Shown here: in pieces, positions 8,325-16,106 of the stretch | Layout of the letters: each line of letters starts with the position of its first letter | How positions within the stretch are numbered: position 1 is the stretch's first letter | Origin: JAHFUA01 sp963808725 | GTDB taxonomy: Bacteria > Acidobacteriota > Terriglobia > Terriglobales > Acidobacteriaceae | Direction: 5' to 3' | DNA length: 64,000 nucleotides | Assembly (NCBI GenBank): GCA_963808725.1 | Contig: CAWEGO010000002.1 | Span: 2,108,001-2,172,000 of the forward strand | Made by a program: the position numbers and the translations under genes | Notes under the pieces: model-generated | Databases searched by the model: none | What the model was told of the DNA's origin: nothing | The model's input: the letters and a program-made list of their open reading frames with translations, nothing else

Positions 8325-9539
8325 TCAGATGATCGCCATACGCTTGCCGACTTTGCCCAGCACATCCAGCGCCTGATTCAGTTCCTGACGGGTGTGGGTC
8401 GCGGTCATGATGGTGCGCACGCGCGCCTTGCCTTCGGGCACGGTGGGAAAGACGATGCCCGTGCCCAGCACGCCTTCTTTGAACAGTTCGCGCGAGAATT
8501 CCATGGTGCGCGCGCCATCGCCGATAATGATGGGCGTGATTGGGGTCTCGCTGGCCGGCGTGTTCACTCCGCCGATGTTGAATCCCAGCCCGCCGAGTTC
8601 CTTCTTCCAGAAACGCGTGTTCTCCCAGAGTTTCTCGATGCGCTCCGGCTCCTGTTCCAGGACCTCGAATGCAGCGATGCAGGTGGCCGCGACCGACGGC
8701 GGATGAGAAGTCGAGAACAGAAACGGCCGCGCGCGGTGATAGAGGAAATCGATCAGGTCGTGGGAGCCGCAGACGTAGCCGCCGAGCGCTCCGATGGCCT
8801 TCGACAGCGTGCCGACCTGGATATCCACGCGCCCATGAACGTTGTAGTGATCGATCGTGCCGCGCCCGTTGCGGCCGAGCACGCCCGAAGCATGGGCGTC
8901 ATCCACCATCATGATGGCGCCGTATTTTTCGGCCAGGCCGCAGAGCGCGGGCAGCGGCGCGATGTCCCCGTCCATGGAGAAGACGCCGTCGCTGATCAGC
9001 AGCTTGTGGCCGGGCTTGTCGGCGACTTCCTTCAACAACTCTTCGGCATGCGCCGTGTCTTTGTGCCGGAAGACCTTGATGGTCGCGCGCGAAAGCCGGG
9101 CGCCGTCGATGATGGAGGCGTGGTTCAGCTCGTCCGAGATGATGAAGTCATCTTTGCCGAGGACGGCGGACACCGTGCCCGCATTGGCGGCGAAGCCCGA
9201 CTGAAAGACGACGGACGCTTCCACGTTCTTGAAGCGCGCGATCTTCCCCTCCAGATCCATGTGGATCTTCATGGTGCCGGCAATGGTGCGCACCGCGCCC
9301 GAGCCCACGCCGTATTTCTTCGTCGCTTCGATCGCCGCCTGGCGTAGCTTGGGGTGCGTGGTCAGGCCAAGGTAATTGTTCGACGCCAGGTTGATCACCT
9401 TCTTGCCGTCGAAGGTGCAGACCGGCGCCTGCTCGTCCTCGAGCACCCGCAGGCGAAAATGCGTGCCCTTCTTCTTGAGCTCGTTCAGTTGTTCGGAAAG
9501 ATAGGAAAGCTGCGGGCGGGAAGATGTCTGCGTCGCCAT
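8325..9539 (-). CDS. kbl: Glycine C-acetyltransferase / 2-amino-3-ketobutyrate CoA ligase
   Basis: 404 residues, PLP enzyme of the alpha-oxoamine synthase family. Kbl cleaves 2-amino-3-ketobutyrate to glycine and acetyl-CoA in threonine breakdown. DDAHASG at 213-219 and the PLP lysine Lys247 in GTLSKAIGALGG are visible. The frame is open upstream to 9896, but the family N-terminus fits the ATG at 9539, which has a TACACT box 10 nt upstream. No threonine dehydrogenase is adjacent, so 8-amino-7-oxononanoate synthase (BioF) is a less likely alternative. Convergent with cynS. Confidence 0.9.
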   Translation of the reverse strand: MATQTSSRPQLSYLSEQLNELKKKGTHFRLRVLEDEQAPVCTFDGKKVINLASNNYLGLTTHPKLRQAAIEATKKYGVGSGAVRTIAGTMKIHMDLEGKIARFKNVEASVVFQSGFAANAGTVSAVLGKDDFIISDELNHASIIDGARLSRATIKVFRHKDTAHAEELLKEVADKPGHKLLISDGVFSMDGDIAPLPALCGLAEKYGAIMMVDDAHASGVLGRNGRGTIDHYNVHGRVDIQVGTLSKAIGALGGYVCGSHDLIDFLYHRARPFLFSTSHPPSVAATCIAAFEVLEQEPERIEKLWENTRFWKKELGGLGFNIGGVNTPASETPITPIIIGDGARTMEFSRELFKEGVLGTGIVFPTVPEGKARVRTIMTATHTRQELNQALDVLGKVGKRMAII

Positions 9540-9602
9540 AGCGCAATAAGTGTAATACCGCGCGGCTGCTGACGGGCTACTTTGCAGTAGGATTAAACAC
9601 TC

Positions 9603-10760
9603 ATGGAAACAGCGGACGTGGTCATCGTCGGCGCCGGCATTGTCGGCTCCAGCATCGCCTATCACCTGACCGAGGCGGGATGCAGCAACGTGCTCGTGAT
9701 CGAACGCGAGACCCACCAGGGCAAGGGCTCGACGGGTAAGAGCATGGGAGGGGTGCGGGCGCAGTTCGCGACTCCGGTGAACATCCAGATGTCGCTGTAC
9801 TCGATTCCCTTCTATGCGAGCTTTGACGAGCGGCTGGGACATCCTGCCGGCTACAAGCCACAGGGCTATCTGTTCGTTGCCACCAGCGAGCGCCATCTCG
9901 AATATCTGCGGACCAACCAGGAGAAGCAGAAGGCGCTCGGCCTAAAGACTGCGCGCATGGTGAGCGCCGATGAGATCCGGAGCCTGTTCCCGCAACTGCG
10001 CGCCGATGACGTTGTGGGCGGCAGCTTCTGCTCGACCGACGGCTTCGTCGATCCCTACAGCGCGATGGTGGGCCTCATGGCGCGCGCCGCGGAATCGGGA
10101 GCGCGCCTGTGGCGCAATACGGAGGTCACGGCCATCCACGCGGACGGCCGAAGCGTCACCGGTGTCGAGACTACACGCGGGCCGGTAGCCACACGCACTG
10201 TGGTCAACGCCGCCGGCCCATGGGCGGCGCAGGTGGCCAAGCTCGCAGCCGTGGAGCTGCCGGTGGAACCGCTGCGGCGCATGCTGGTGCCCACCGAGCC
10301 GTTCGACCAGTTCCCGCACTCGGCGCCCATGATCATCGACATGTCCAACGGCTTCCACTTCCGGCCGGAGTCGCTGGGTTTCCTGCTGGCCTGGAACGAT
10401 CCCGAGGAGACGCCGGGCTTCAAGACCGAATTCGACCCGGGATTCATCGAAAAAGTGCTGACGCGCGCCGCCGCCCGCGTGCCCTGCTTCGAGAACCTGG
10501 CGGTCAATCCCAAGCGCGCCTGGGCAGGCCTCTACGAGATGACGCCCGACCACCATCCCATCCTGGGCCCGGTGGCGGAGGTCCCCGGCTTCTTCCTCGC
10601 CAACGGCTTCAGCGGACACGGCGTGATGCACGCTCCCGCGACCGGCAAGATCCTTTCCGACCTGATTCTTCGCGACAAATGCGATCTGGTGGATACGAAC
10701 CTGCTCGCGCTCGACCGCTACCGGGAAGGCCGGCTGATCGAGGAGACGGCGGTCCTTTGA
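9603..10760 (+). CDS. FAD-dependent oxidoreductase (DAO / sarcosine oxidase beta-like)
   Basis: 385 residues. Dinucleotide-binding fold at the N-terminus with GAGIVG at residues 10-15 and an acidic residue after beta2. The C-terminal WAGLYEMTPDHHPILG and the HGVMHAP segment are typical of the DAO family (glycine oxidase, sarcosine oxidase, N-methyl amino acid oxidases). Substrate cannot be told. It is divergent from kbl; if kbl makes glycine, a glycine or N-methylglycine oxidase role is possible but unproven. The next gene starts 2 nt downstream. Confidence 0.9.
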   Translation: METADVVIVGAGIVGSSIAYHLTEAGCSNVLVIERETHQGKGSTGKSMGGVRAQFATPVNIQMSLYSIPFYASFDERLGHPAGYKPQGYLFVATSERHLEYLRTNQEKQKALGLKTARMVSADEIRSLFPQLRADDVVGGSFCSTDGFVDPYSAMVGLMARAAESGARLWRNTEVTAIHADGRSVTGVETTRGPVATRTVVNAAGPWAAQVAKLAAVELPVEPLRRMLVPTEPFDQFPHSAPMIIDMSNGFHFRPESLGFLLAWNDPEETPGFKTEFDPGFIEKVLTRAAARVPCFENLAVNPKRAWAGLYEMTPDHHPILGPVAEVPGFFLANGFSGHGVMHAPATGKILSDLILRDKCDLVDTNLLALDRYREGRLIEETAVL

Positions 10761-10762
10761 AG

Positions 10763-11122
10763 ATGTCCACGCCGAGCGCAATCCTCCACCAGCTTTGCCC
10801 ACGCTGCCGGATCGGGAAGATCTTCCGGGGCTCCCTTCTGCGCGGCTTTCCCCGGATGCACGAGCGCTGCCCGATCTGCGACCTAAAGTTCGAGCGTGAG
10901 GAGGGATACTTTCTGGGTGCGATGTACATCAGCTACGGCATCGGCGTGGTCGCCATCTGCGTATTCGCGACCGTGTTGTGGATGCTGACAAGATGGTCGC
11001 TTGTGAAGGTGGCGCTCTGGGGCGTGCTTCTGTTCGTGCCGTTCGCGCCGAGCATCACGCTGTTCTCGCGCGTGCTGTGGATCTATCTGGACCGCGCGGT
11101 CGATCCGGGACAAGAGAAGTAA
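10763..11122 (+). CDS. DUF983 family membrane protein
   Basis: 119 residues. Two CPxC pairs near the N-terminus (CPRC at residues 12-15 and CPIC at 34-37) followed by two hydrophobic segments: the DUF983 pattern. Function unknown in the family. ATG 2 nt after the FAD oxidoreductase stop, so cotranscribed. Confidence 0.85.
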   Translation: MSTPSAILHQLCPRCRIGKIFRGSLLRGFPRMHERCPICDLKFEREEGYFLGAMYISYGIGVVAICVFATVLWMLTRWSLVKVALWGVLLFVPFAPSITLFSRVLWIYLDRAVDPGQEK

Positions 11123-11181
11123 AGACGATCATCGTTTGCAGCGCGAACGCTCGGACACTCGCGTGTAGAATCGCGCTATTG

Positions 11182-12795
11182 ATGTCTTCCCCCGCATCGA
11201 ACTCCACGACTAAGCCAACGCCACCAGGCAGAACGAAGCGGTTCGCCTTTCTTGTCGCATCCGGCATCTTCCTGAGCCGCGTCGCAGGTTTGATCCGCGA
11301 CCGCGTCTTCGCCCACTACTTCGGCAATTCTGACGCGGCCGACGCCTTCAAAGCCGCCCTGCGGATTCCCAATTTCCTGCAGAACCTGTTTGGCGAGGGC
11401 GTGCTATCGGCGTCGTTTATTCCGGTTTATGCGAAGCTGCTGGCGCGGCAAGACGAGGAAGAGGCGCGGCGAACTGCCGGCGCGGTCGCGGCCCTGCTCG
11501 CGCTCAGCACTTCGCTTCTCGTGCTGCTCGGCGTTCTGGCGACGCCCTACCTGATCGACGCGATCGCCCCCGGTTTCTCCGGAGAGAAGCGCGAACTGAC
11601 GATCCGGCTGGTGCGAATTCTTTTTCCCGGGGTGGGACTGCTCGTCTTTTCCGCCTGGTGTCTCGGAATCCTGAACAGCCACGGCCGATTCTTTCTGTCC
11701 TACACGGCGCCGGTCATCTGGAACGCGGCCATGATCGCCGCCATGTGGGGATTCGGCCGTCGCTACGCGCAATATCCGCTGGCGGGGGTTTTGGCCTGGG
11801 GTTCGGTGGTCGGCAGCGGCCTTCAAGTTGCCGTGCAGTTGCCGGTCGTGTTGAAGCTGCTGAAAGGTCTGCACCTCACACTGCATTATCAAACGGAAAA
11901 CGTAAGGACCGTAGTGCGCAACTTCGCGCCGGTATTCGTCGGCCGCGGGGTGGTGCAGATCAGTGCCTACGTAGACGCGCTGCTCGCCAGCCTTCTTCCC
12001 ACCGGCGCGGTCGCGGCGCTGGCCTATGCGCAGACGCTGTACACGCTTCCCGTGAGCCTGTTTGGCATGTCGGTCTCGGCTGCCGAACTGCCCCAGATGT
12101 CGGGCGCGCTGGGCAATGAACAGGAGGTCGCGAACATACTGCGCGGACGGCTCGATTCAGGCCTCCGTCAGATCGCATTTTTCGTCCTGCCGTCCGCGGT
12201 CGCGTTTCTTGTACTCGGAGACGTGATTGTCGCCGCCATTTACCAGACCGGCCGCTTCACCCGCGCTGACGTTGTCTACGTGTGGGGAATTCTGGCCGGC
12301 TCGGCCGTCGGACTGCTTTCTTCGACGCTCAGCCGGCTTTATTCCTCCACTTACTATGCGCTTCGCGATACCCGGACGCCGCTCCGGTATGCCGTGGTGC
12401 GGGTGGTTCTGACCACGGGGCTCGGTTATCTTTGTGCGATTCCTCTGCCGCCGGCGTTGGGCCTCGAAGCGCGCTGGGGTGTTGCCGGCCTGACGATCTC
12501 GGCCGGCGTAGCTTCGTGGATCGAATTCGTGCTTTTGAGACGCACCTTGAATCGCCGCATTGGGCAAACCGGGCTGCCGACTCAGCATCTCGCAAAACTC
12601 TGGGCGGCGGCCATAGTCGCGGCAGCAGCGGCCTGGGCGATTCGCCACTTCTGGGGACATCACGCACCGGTCATCCTGGCGGCGATGGTCCTCGGACCGT
12701 ATGGAATGATCTACTTTGGGGCCACGCACATCCTGGGCGTGGACGAGGCGGCTGCGCTCTTCGCGCGGGCCCTTGGCATTGTCCGGCGGAAATGA
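11182..12795 (+). CDS. murJ: Lipid II flippase MurJ
   Basis: 537 residues with about 14 hydrophobic segments. Moves lipid II across the inner membrane for peptidoglycan synthesis. The N-terminal SRVAGLIRDRVFAHYFG and the DAFKAALRIPNFLQNLFGEG segment are hallmark MurJ/MviN sequence. The ORF is open further upstream; the ATG at 11182 fits the family start and has a TAGAAT box at 11166-11171. It ends 95 nt before a convergent gene. Confidence 0.95.
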   Translation: MSSPASNSTTKPTPPGRTKRFAFLVASGIFLSRVAGLIRDRVFAHYFGNSDAADAFKAALRIPNFLQNLFGEGVLSASFIPVYAKLLARQDEEEARRTAGAVAALLALSTSLLVLLGVLATPYLIDAIAPGFSGEKRELTIRLVRILFPGVGLLVFSAWCLGILNSHGRFFLSYTAPVIWNAAMIAAMWGFGRRYAQYPLAGVLAWGSVVGSGLQVAVQLPVVLKLLKGLHLTLHYQTENVRTVVRNFAPVFVGRGVVQISAYVDALLASLLPTGAVAALAYAQTLYTLPVSLFGMSVSAAELPQMSGALGNEQEVANILRGRLDSGLRQIAFFVLPSAVAFLVLGDVIVAAIYQTGRFTRADVVYVWGILAGSAVGLLSSTLSRLYSSTYYALRDTRTPLRYAVVRVVLTTGLGYLCAIPLPPALGLEARWGVAGLTISAGVASWIEFVLLRRTLNRRIGQTGLPTQHLAKLWAAAIVAAAAAWAIRHFWGHHAPVILAAMVLGPYGMIYFGATHILGVDEAAALFARALGIVRRK

Positions 12796-12890
12796 CTTGA
12801 GCGCAACGAGGGATCTTGGTTTGGTCGGTGGGAACCAAGATTCTCGCGGCTCGGAATGACAGCCCGTCAAACGCGGCGGCGCGGCTGCTC

Positions 12891-13328
12891 TTATCGAGGG
12901 GCGCCCGGCAACGTGTCCATCCGTTCGATCCATTGAGCGCGCCATGCGGGAGCCACGAATGGATCCGCAAAGTACTGTGTTTCCCGCGCCACCTTGTCGC
13001 CGCTGAACTCCATGATGCTCACGGTGTAGGACGGCTTGCCGTCATAGGTCAGGATGAATTCGGTGACCCAAAGATCACCGCCGCCAATGATTCGCCGTAC
13101 GGTAAACCGCTTTTTGCTCGGCTGACTGGAGCGTTGGTTCAGTATGTTGCGCCGACCGCTGGTTCGCTCGCCTGACTGCGGGTAGTCCAGCACTGCGTCC
13201 TCGTGATAGATGCGGTGCTCGGTTTCAAAATCGTTGGCATCGGACGCCGCCCAATGCTGATCCAGTGCTGCACGGATCTCTTGATCTCGCACTCCAGAAG
13301 ACTGCTCCTTCTTTTGTTGATCGTTCAT
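12891..13328 (-). CDS. SnoaL-like / NTF2-fold protein
   Basis: 145 residues. The pattern of an N-terminal helix with HWAASDANDFETEHRIYHEDAVLDYP and a later WVTEFILTYDGKPSYTVSIMEF strand pair fits the SnoaL-like polyketide-cyclase fold, a small alpha+beta cone with no fixed function. Substrate unknown. Likely a stand-alone gene. Confidence 0.75.
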   Translation of the reverse strand: MNDQQKKEQSSGVRDQEIRAALDQHWAASDANDFETEHRIYHEDAVLDYPQSGERTSGRRNILNQRSSQPSKKRFTVRRIIGGGDLWVTEFILTYDGKPSYTVSIMEFSGDKVARETQYFADPFVAPAWRAQWIERMDTLPGAPR

Positions 13329-13417
13329 CTTGAGCCCTCAATTTGACAAGAAGCGGGCGGTAATCGGGCGTCCTGAAAGTGCAGCATACAAAGCGGACAT
13401 TTATCAGATGACTTCGC

Positions 13418-13669
13418 CTAAGGTTGGTACCCGTCCGCCATCCACTTTGCGAATAGCTCAATGCGAGCCTGGGGCCAGGGACCTCCCCCTCTCGGGGGCG
13501 GGGGCGGCATTACCGCGCCACCGATTCCCCGAATGCGGTCGTAGATGGCGGCCGCGTGCGTCTTGACGTCATCATAACTTCCCAGGTTGAACGCCTTGCT
13601 CATGCCACGAATGTCTCGCTCCGTAAAAAGCGGGCGAATGTCGGCTTGAAAGCTCGTCGGTTTCGTCAT
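13418..13669 (-). CDS. Small conserved hypothetical protein
   Basis: 83 residues. The pattern ADIRPLFTERDIRGM ... YDDVKTHAAAIYDRI ... GPWPQARIELFAKWMADGY resembles a family of short proteins I know only as hypothetical, with no haem motif or catalytic residues. GAGG lies 4 nt before the ATG, a good ribosome site, which overlaps the stop of the small ORF upstream. Confidence 0.65.
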   Translation of the reverse strand: MTKPTSFQADIRPLFTERDIRGMSKAFNLGSYDDVKTHAAAIYDRIRGIGGAVMPPPPPRGGGPWPQARIELFAKWMADGYQP

Positions 13670-13675
13670 TGTTCC

Positions 13676-13882
13676 TCACACTTCATTCAGCCTCTGTCTG
13701 GTCTGAACGTGGATTCCCAGGAACATCCCCTTCCTGGTGCGGGTATTGGGCCAGTTCAGCCGTATCAGCTGGCAAGCTGGCAGTGAGAACTCCCGGACGT
13801 CGCGCTCAACACCAAGCGCTATATGAAATTCACTACCCTGATCTTTGCCGGTTCGGCGGATCTGATCCAGACTGATTTTCAT
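13676..13882 (-). CDS. Possible small ORF upstream of the 83-residue gene
   Basis: 68 residues, ATG start, ends 6 nt before the next start so that its stop codon sits just upstream of that gene's ribosome site. The protein is not recognised and no clear Shine-Dalgarno precedes it. It may be a real coupled gene or chance. Confidence 0.35.
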   Translation of the reverse strand: MKISLDQIRRTGKDQGSEFHIALGVERDVREFSLPACQLIRLNWPNTRTRKGMFLGIHVQTRQRLNEV

Positions 13883-13961
13883 CGAGAAGCGGCATTTGAC
13901 CCGCCGCCCAAGCTCCGGGGGCCGTCGCCGCTCGGAATCGATCTGGGAAGGCCGCCGTCCT

Positions 13962-14483
13962 TCAGGCAGCGGCGTGCTGTGGAACCGGCTGGACTTCCCT
14001 GATAAGACCGGTCTCCACGTCGAAAATAAAACCCCTCACCGGAACTTCTTGGGCGATCCACGGATGTGATCTGACCTTCTTGATCTGTTCCCGTGTGTTC
14101 TGTTCAGCGTCCTTGTAAGAGAAGAAGCGCATCGGAGCGGGCGACGCGTCGCCGGTTAAAGCTGAGAGTTTCGCGTTCAGCTCATCGTCAGTGAATGTCG
14201 TGAATCCGCAGCCGGTGTGATTGAGGAGCATGATCTCCGTCGTTCCGAGGATACGGTTGGAAACGATAAGCTCTGCGAGCACATCTTCGGTTACCGCTGG
14301 CCCGCCGGTTCGGATAACGTCGAGATCGGCCTGCGGCAGCCCCAGGATTTCAGGGAGGTCTGAAAGTCTGGGATCCATGCAGGTTACAACTACGATCTTG
14401 GGGGTTGGATGCGCCCCCAGCTTTCTATCGTACTTCTTAGCAAACGTCTGGTTTGCTTTTAGCGCTTTGTCGATAATACTCAT
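13962..14483 (-). CDS. Beta-class carbonic anhydrase
   Basis: 173 residues, a short beta-CA. Interconverts CO2 and bicarbonate. Zinc ligands Cys35 (CMDPR, which also gives Asp37 and Arg39), His89 and Cys92 (NHTGCG) are all there. Cytoplasmic: no signal sequence. Cyanase 5.7 kb away consumes bicarbonate, which is a possible functional link but not an operon. Confidence 0.92.
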   Translation of the reverse strand: MSIIDKALKANQTFAKKYDRKLGAHPTPKIVVVTCMDPRLSDLPEILGLPQADLDVIRTGGPAVTEDVLAELIVSNRILGTTEIMLLNHTGCGFTTFTDDELNAKLSALTGDASPAPMRFFSYKDAEQNTREQIKKVRSHPWIAQEVPVRGFIFDVETGLIREVQPVPQHAAA

Positions 14484-14793
14484 CGCAAATCTCCTTTATT
14501 GGCTTGCGTAGGTTGGCCAGAAGACGCCCGACGCGGGTGCAACCCCCGACCAGGTGAATCACTGGTCGCAAGTGCGGGGCATTGGGGGGAGCATTGGAAA
14601 CCTCCTCAAACACATTATTGTTTTAATCGGTGGTTAGTTGGTCTACGGGTGAGCAGCTTGCGGCGAAATACCAGGAAGACGAGACCGGCACAAAAACATG
14701 CCACGTTAATGGAAAACCGTGAATACCTGATTTCCGGTATTTCCCGCCACATCTTGCTGTATATGCGGTAAGAACGGTCAGTCGACGGCGGTT
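14484..14793. other. Intergenic region, no gene recognised
   Basis: 310 bp upstream of the carbonic anhydrase gene. A plus-strand ORF of 90 codons spans most of it but has no ribosome site and no family resemblance, so I do not call it. No riboswitch or terminator was identified. Confidence 0.4.
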
Positions 14794-14997
14794 CTACCTC
14801 ACCACTCGCATATTGCTCCAGTCGTACCCGAACTTCTTGCCGCAGTCCAGGCAGACCACATAATGGCTGGGGCCGCTGTGAGCAACGGGCATCCAGTCGG
14901 CGGTTTTGTAGCCATTATCCACTTCAGCCGTGAACGGCTTGGAAAGCTTGCGGTGGGCGCAGGCGATCGAGAGAAGCTGCAGGACCTTTTCCAACAT
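14794..14997 (-). CDS. Small cysteine-containing protein
   Basis: 67 residues starting MLEKVLQLLSIACAH and ending in CLDCGKKFGYDW. The Cys/His pair early and the CxxC late could form one zinc site. The pattern VVCLDCGKKFGYDW recalls short proteins of Acidobacteria without assigned function. The frame is open upstream, but that part looks non-coding, so I choose the ATG at 14997. Confidence 0.65.
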   Translation of the reverse strand: MLEKVLQLLSIACAHRKLSKPFTAEVDNGYKTADWMPVAHSGPSHYVVCLDCGKKFGYDWSNMRVVR

Positions 14998-15134
14998 CAC
15001 AGTAGCCGGACGAGTGGGCGCTCGTGGGGATTGAATCGCCCGCTCCCGCATTCGGCCGTGCAGGAGCGAGGATTCTTGGTGGTTCTTCACGACACCCCCA
15101 CCCCTGCCGGGCAAAAGTGGGGCACTCCGAGTTG

Positions 15135-15656
15135 CTAGACGCGGGCTCCGACGGGCGTCTTGTCTTCCGCTGCCGGGACTTCCTTGGCGTCGCCGTTGGT
15201 CTTCTGACCGGGCTTGCGGATATCGATGCCGCCCTTGAAGAACGCGCCATCCTCGATGGAAATGCGCTGGGCAACGACATCGCCGGTCAGCGAGCCTTCG
15301 CTGCGGATATCCACGCGGTCGCTGGCCACCAGGTTGCCGCGCACCTTGCCCAGCACTACGATCTCGCGGGCATTGATGTTGGCGGCGACCACGCCGTTGC
15401 GGCCGACGGTCACGCGATTGCCAGCGAGGTTGATGGAACCCTCTACCCGGCCATCGATGTAGAGCGACTCCGAACCGGTCACTTCACCCTTAATCACCAG
15501 GGATTTGCCGATGGTCGCTTGCTCGGCGGAGTTGATAACGGCATTGCGGGGGGCGCCCGCCGGCGTAGGCTCGGACGGGGTCATGCTGGGCGTGCTCGCG
15601 CTCATGGGCTTCTCCGGTTGCGAAGGGGTTGCGGGTTGATTCGTGGGCTTCCACAT
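15135..15656 (-). CDS. Bactofilin (polymer-forming cytoskeletal protein)
   Basis: 173 residues. A Pro/Ser-rich N-terminal tail of about 40 residues is followed by the bactofilin beta-helix: repeated short turns GSESLYIDGRVEG, VTVGRNGVVAANI, IVVLGKVRGNLVAS, VDIRSEGSLTGDVVAQ. Bactofilins polymerise without nucleotide and organise envelope or stalk structures. The tail after residue 150 is charged and disordered. Divergent from rnr. Confidence 0.93.
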   Translation of the reverse strand: MWKPTNQPATPSQPEKPMSASTPSMTPSEPTPAGAPRNAVINSAEQATIGKSLVIKGEVTGSESLYIDGRVEGSINLAGNRVTVGRNGVVAANINAREIVVLGKVRGNLVASDRVDIRSEGSLTGDVVAQRISIEDGAFFKGGIDIRKPGQKTNGDAKEVPAAEDKTPVGARV

Positions 15657-16106
15657 GGTTCTAAAAATCCTTTCCTTAAATTCACCTCTGGGTCACGACG
15701 CGCACCAGAGTCCCCAACCCACCCCGCTTTGGGTGTGCTGAGGACGGCTTACCGTTCTCTTGCTGGTTTACCCTTGCACTTGCTTCCGAGCAAGAAAAAT
15801 CGCTCTCACGTACCGGATAAGGAACAACTTGTTCGCACTTCCGTCGCCAAACCCATCCCTTCCTGCCGCGTCGGGCCGGGAAAGGAGAGTTGCTGCAACC
15901 ACGACACTTGCGGAGCGAGAGCGCTCGCCGCCTCCGGATTTTTCACATCTGCCGACCCGCGGAAGATGTAATTATTCCTGTCCGGATTGAATTTGTTATA
16001 TCAGGCAACGGCCCTTTCAGGAAATCCATTCCTGCTTAGGATACAGTTACGTTGGGCATAGAACGCTGGCGCAACTCGCTATTCCCGTTCTTAGACTGCC
16101 GGAATC
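15657..16106. other. Divergent intergenic region between bactofilin and rnr
   Basis: 450 bp that must hold promoters for both genes. It is somewhat more AT-rich near 15965-16010. TAGACT at 16092-16097 could be a -10 box for a nearly leaderless rnr start, but no matching -35 is clear. No further gene recognised. Confidence 0.4.

Noticed and set aside
14499..14771. 90-codon ORF and a possible riboswitch upstream of the carbonic anhydrase
   Set aside because: No family or ribosome site; G-rich segments did not match a riboswitch core I know.
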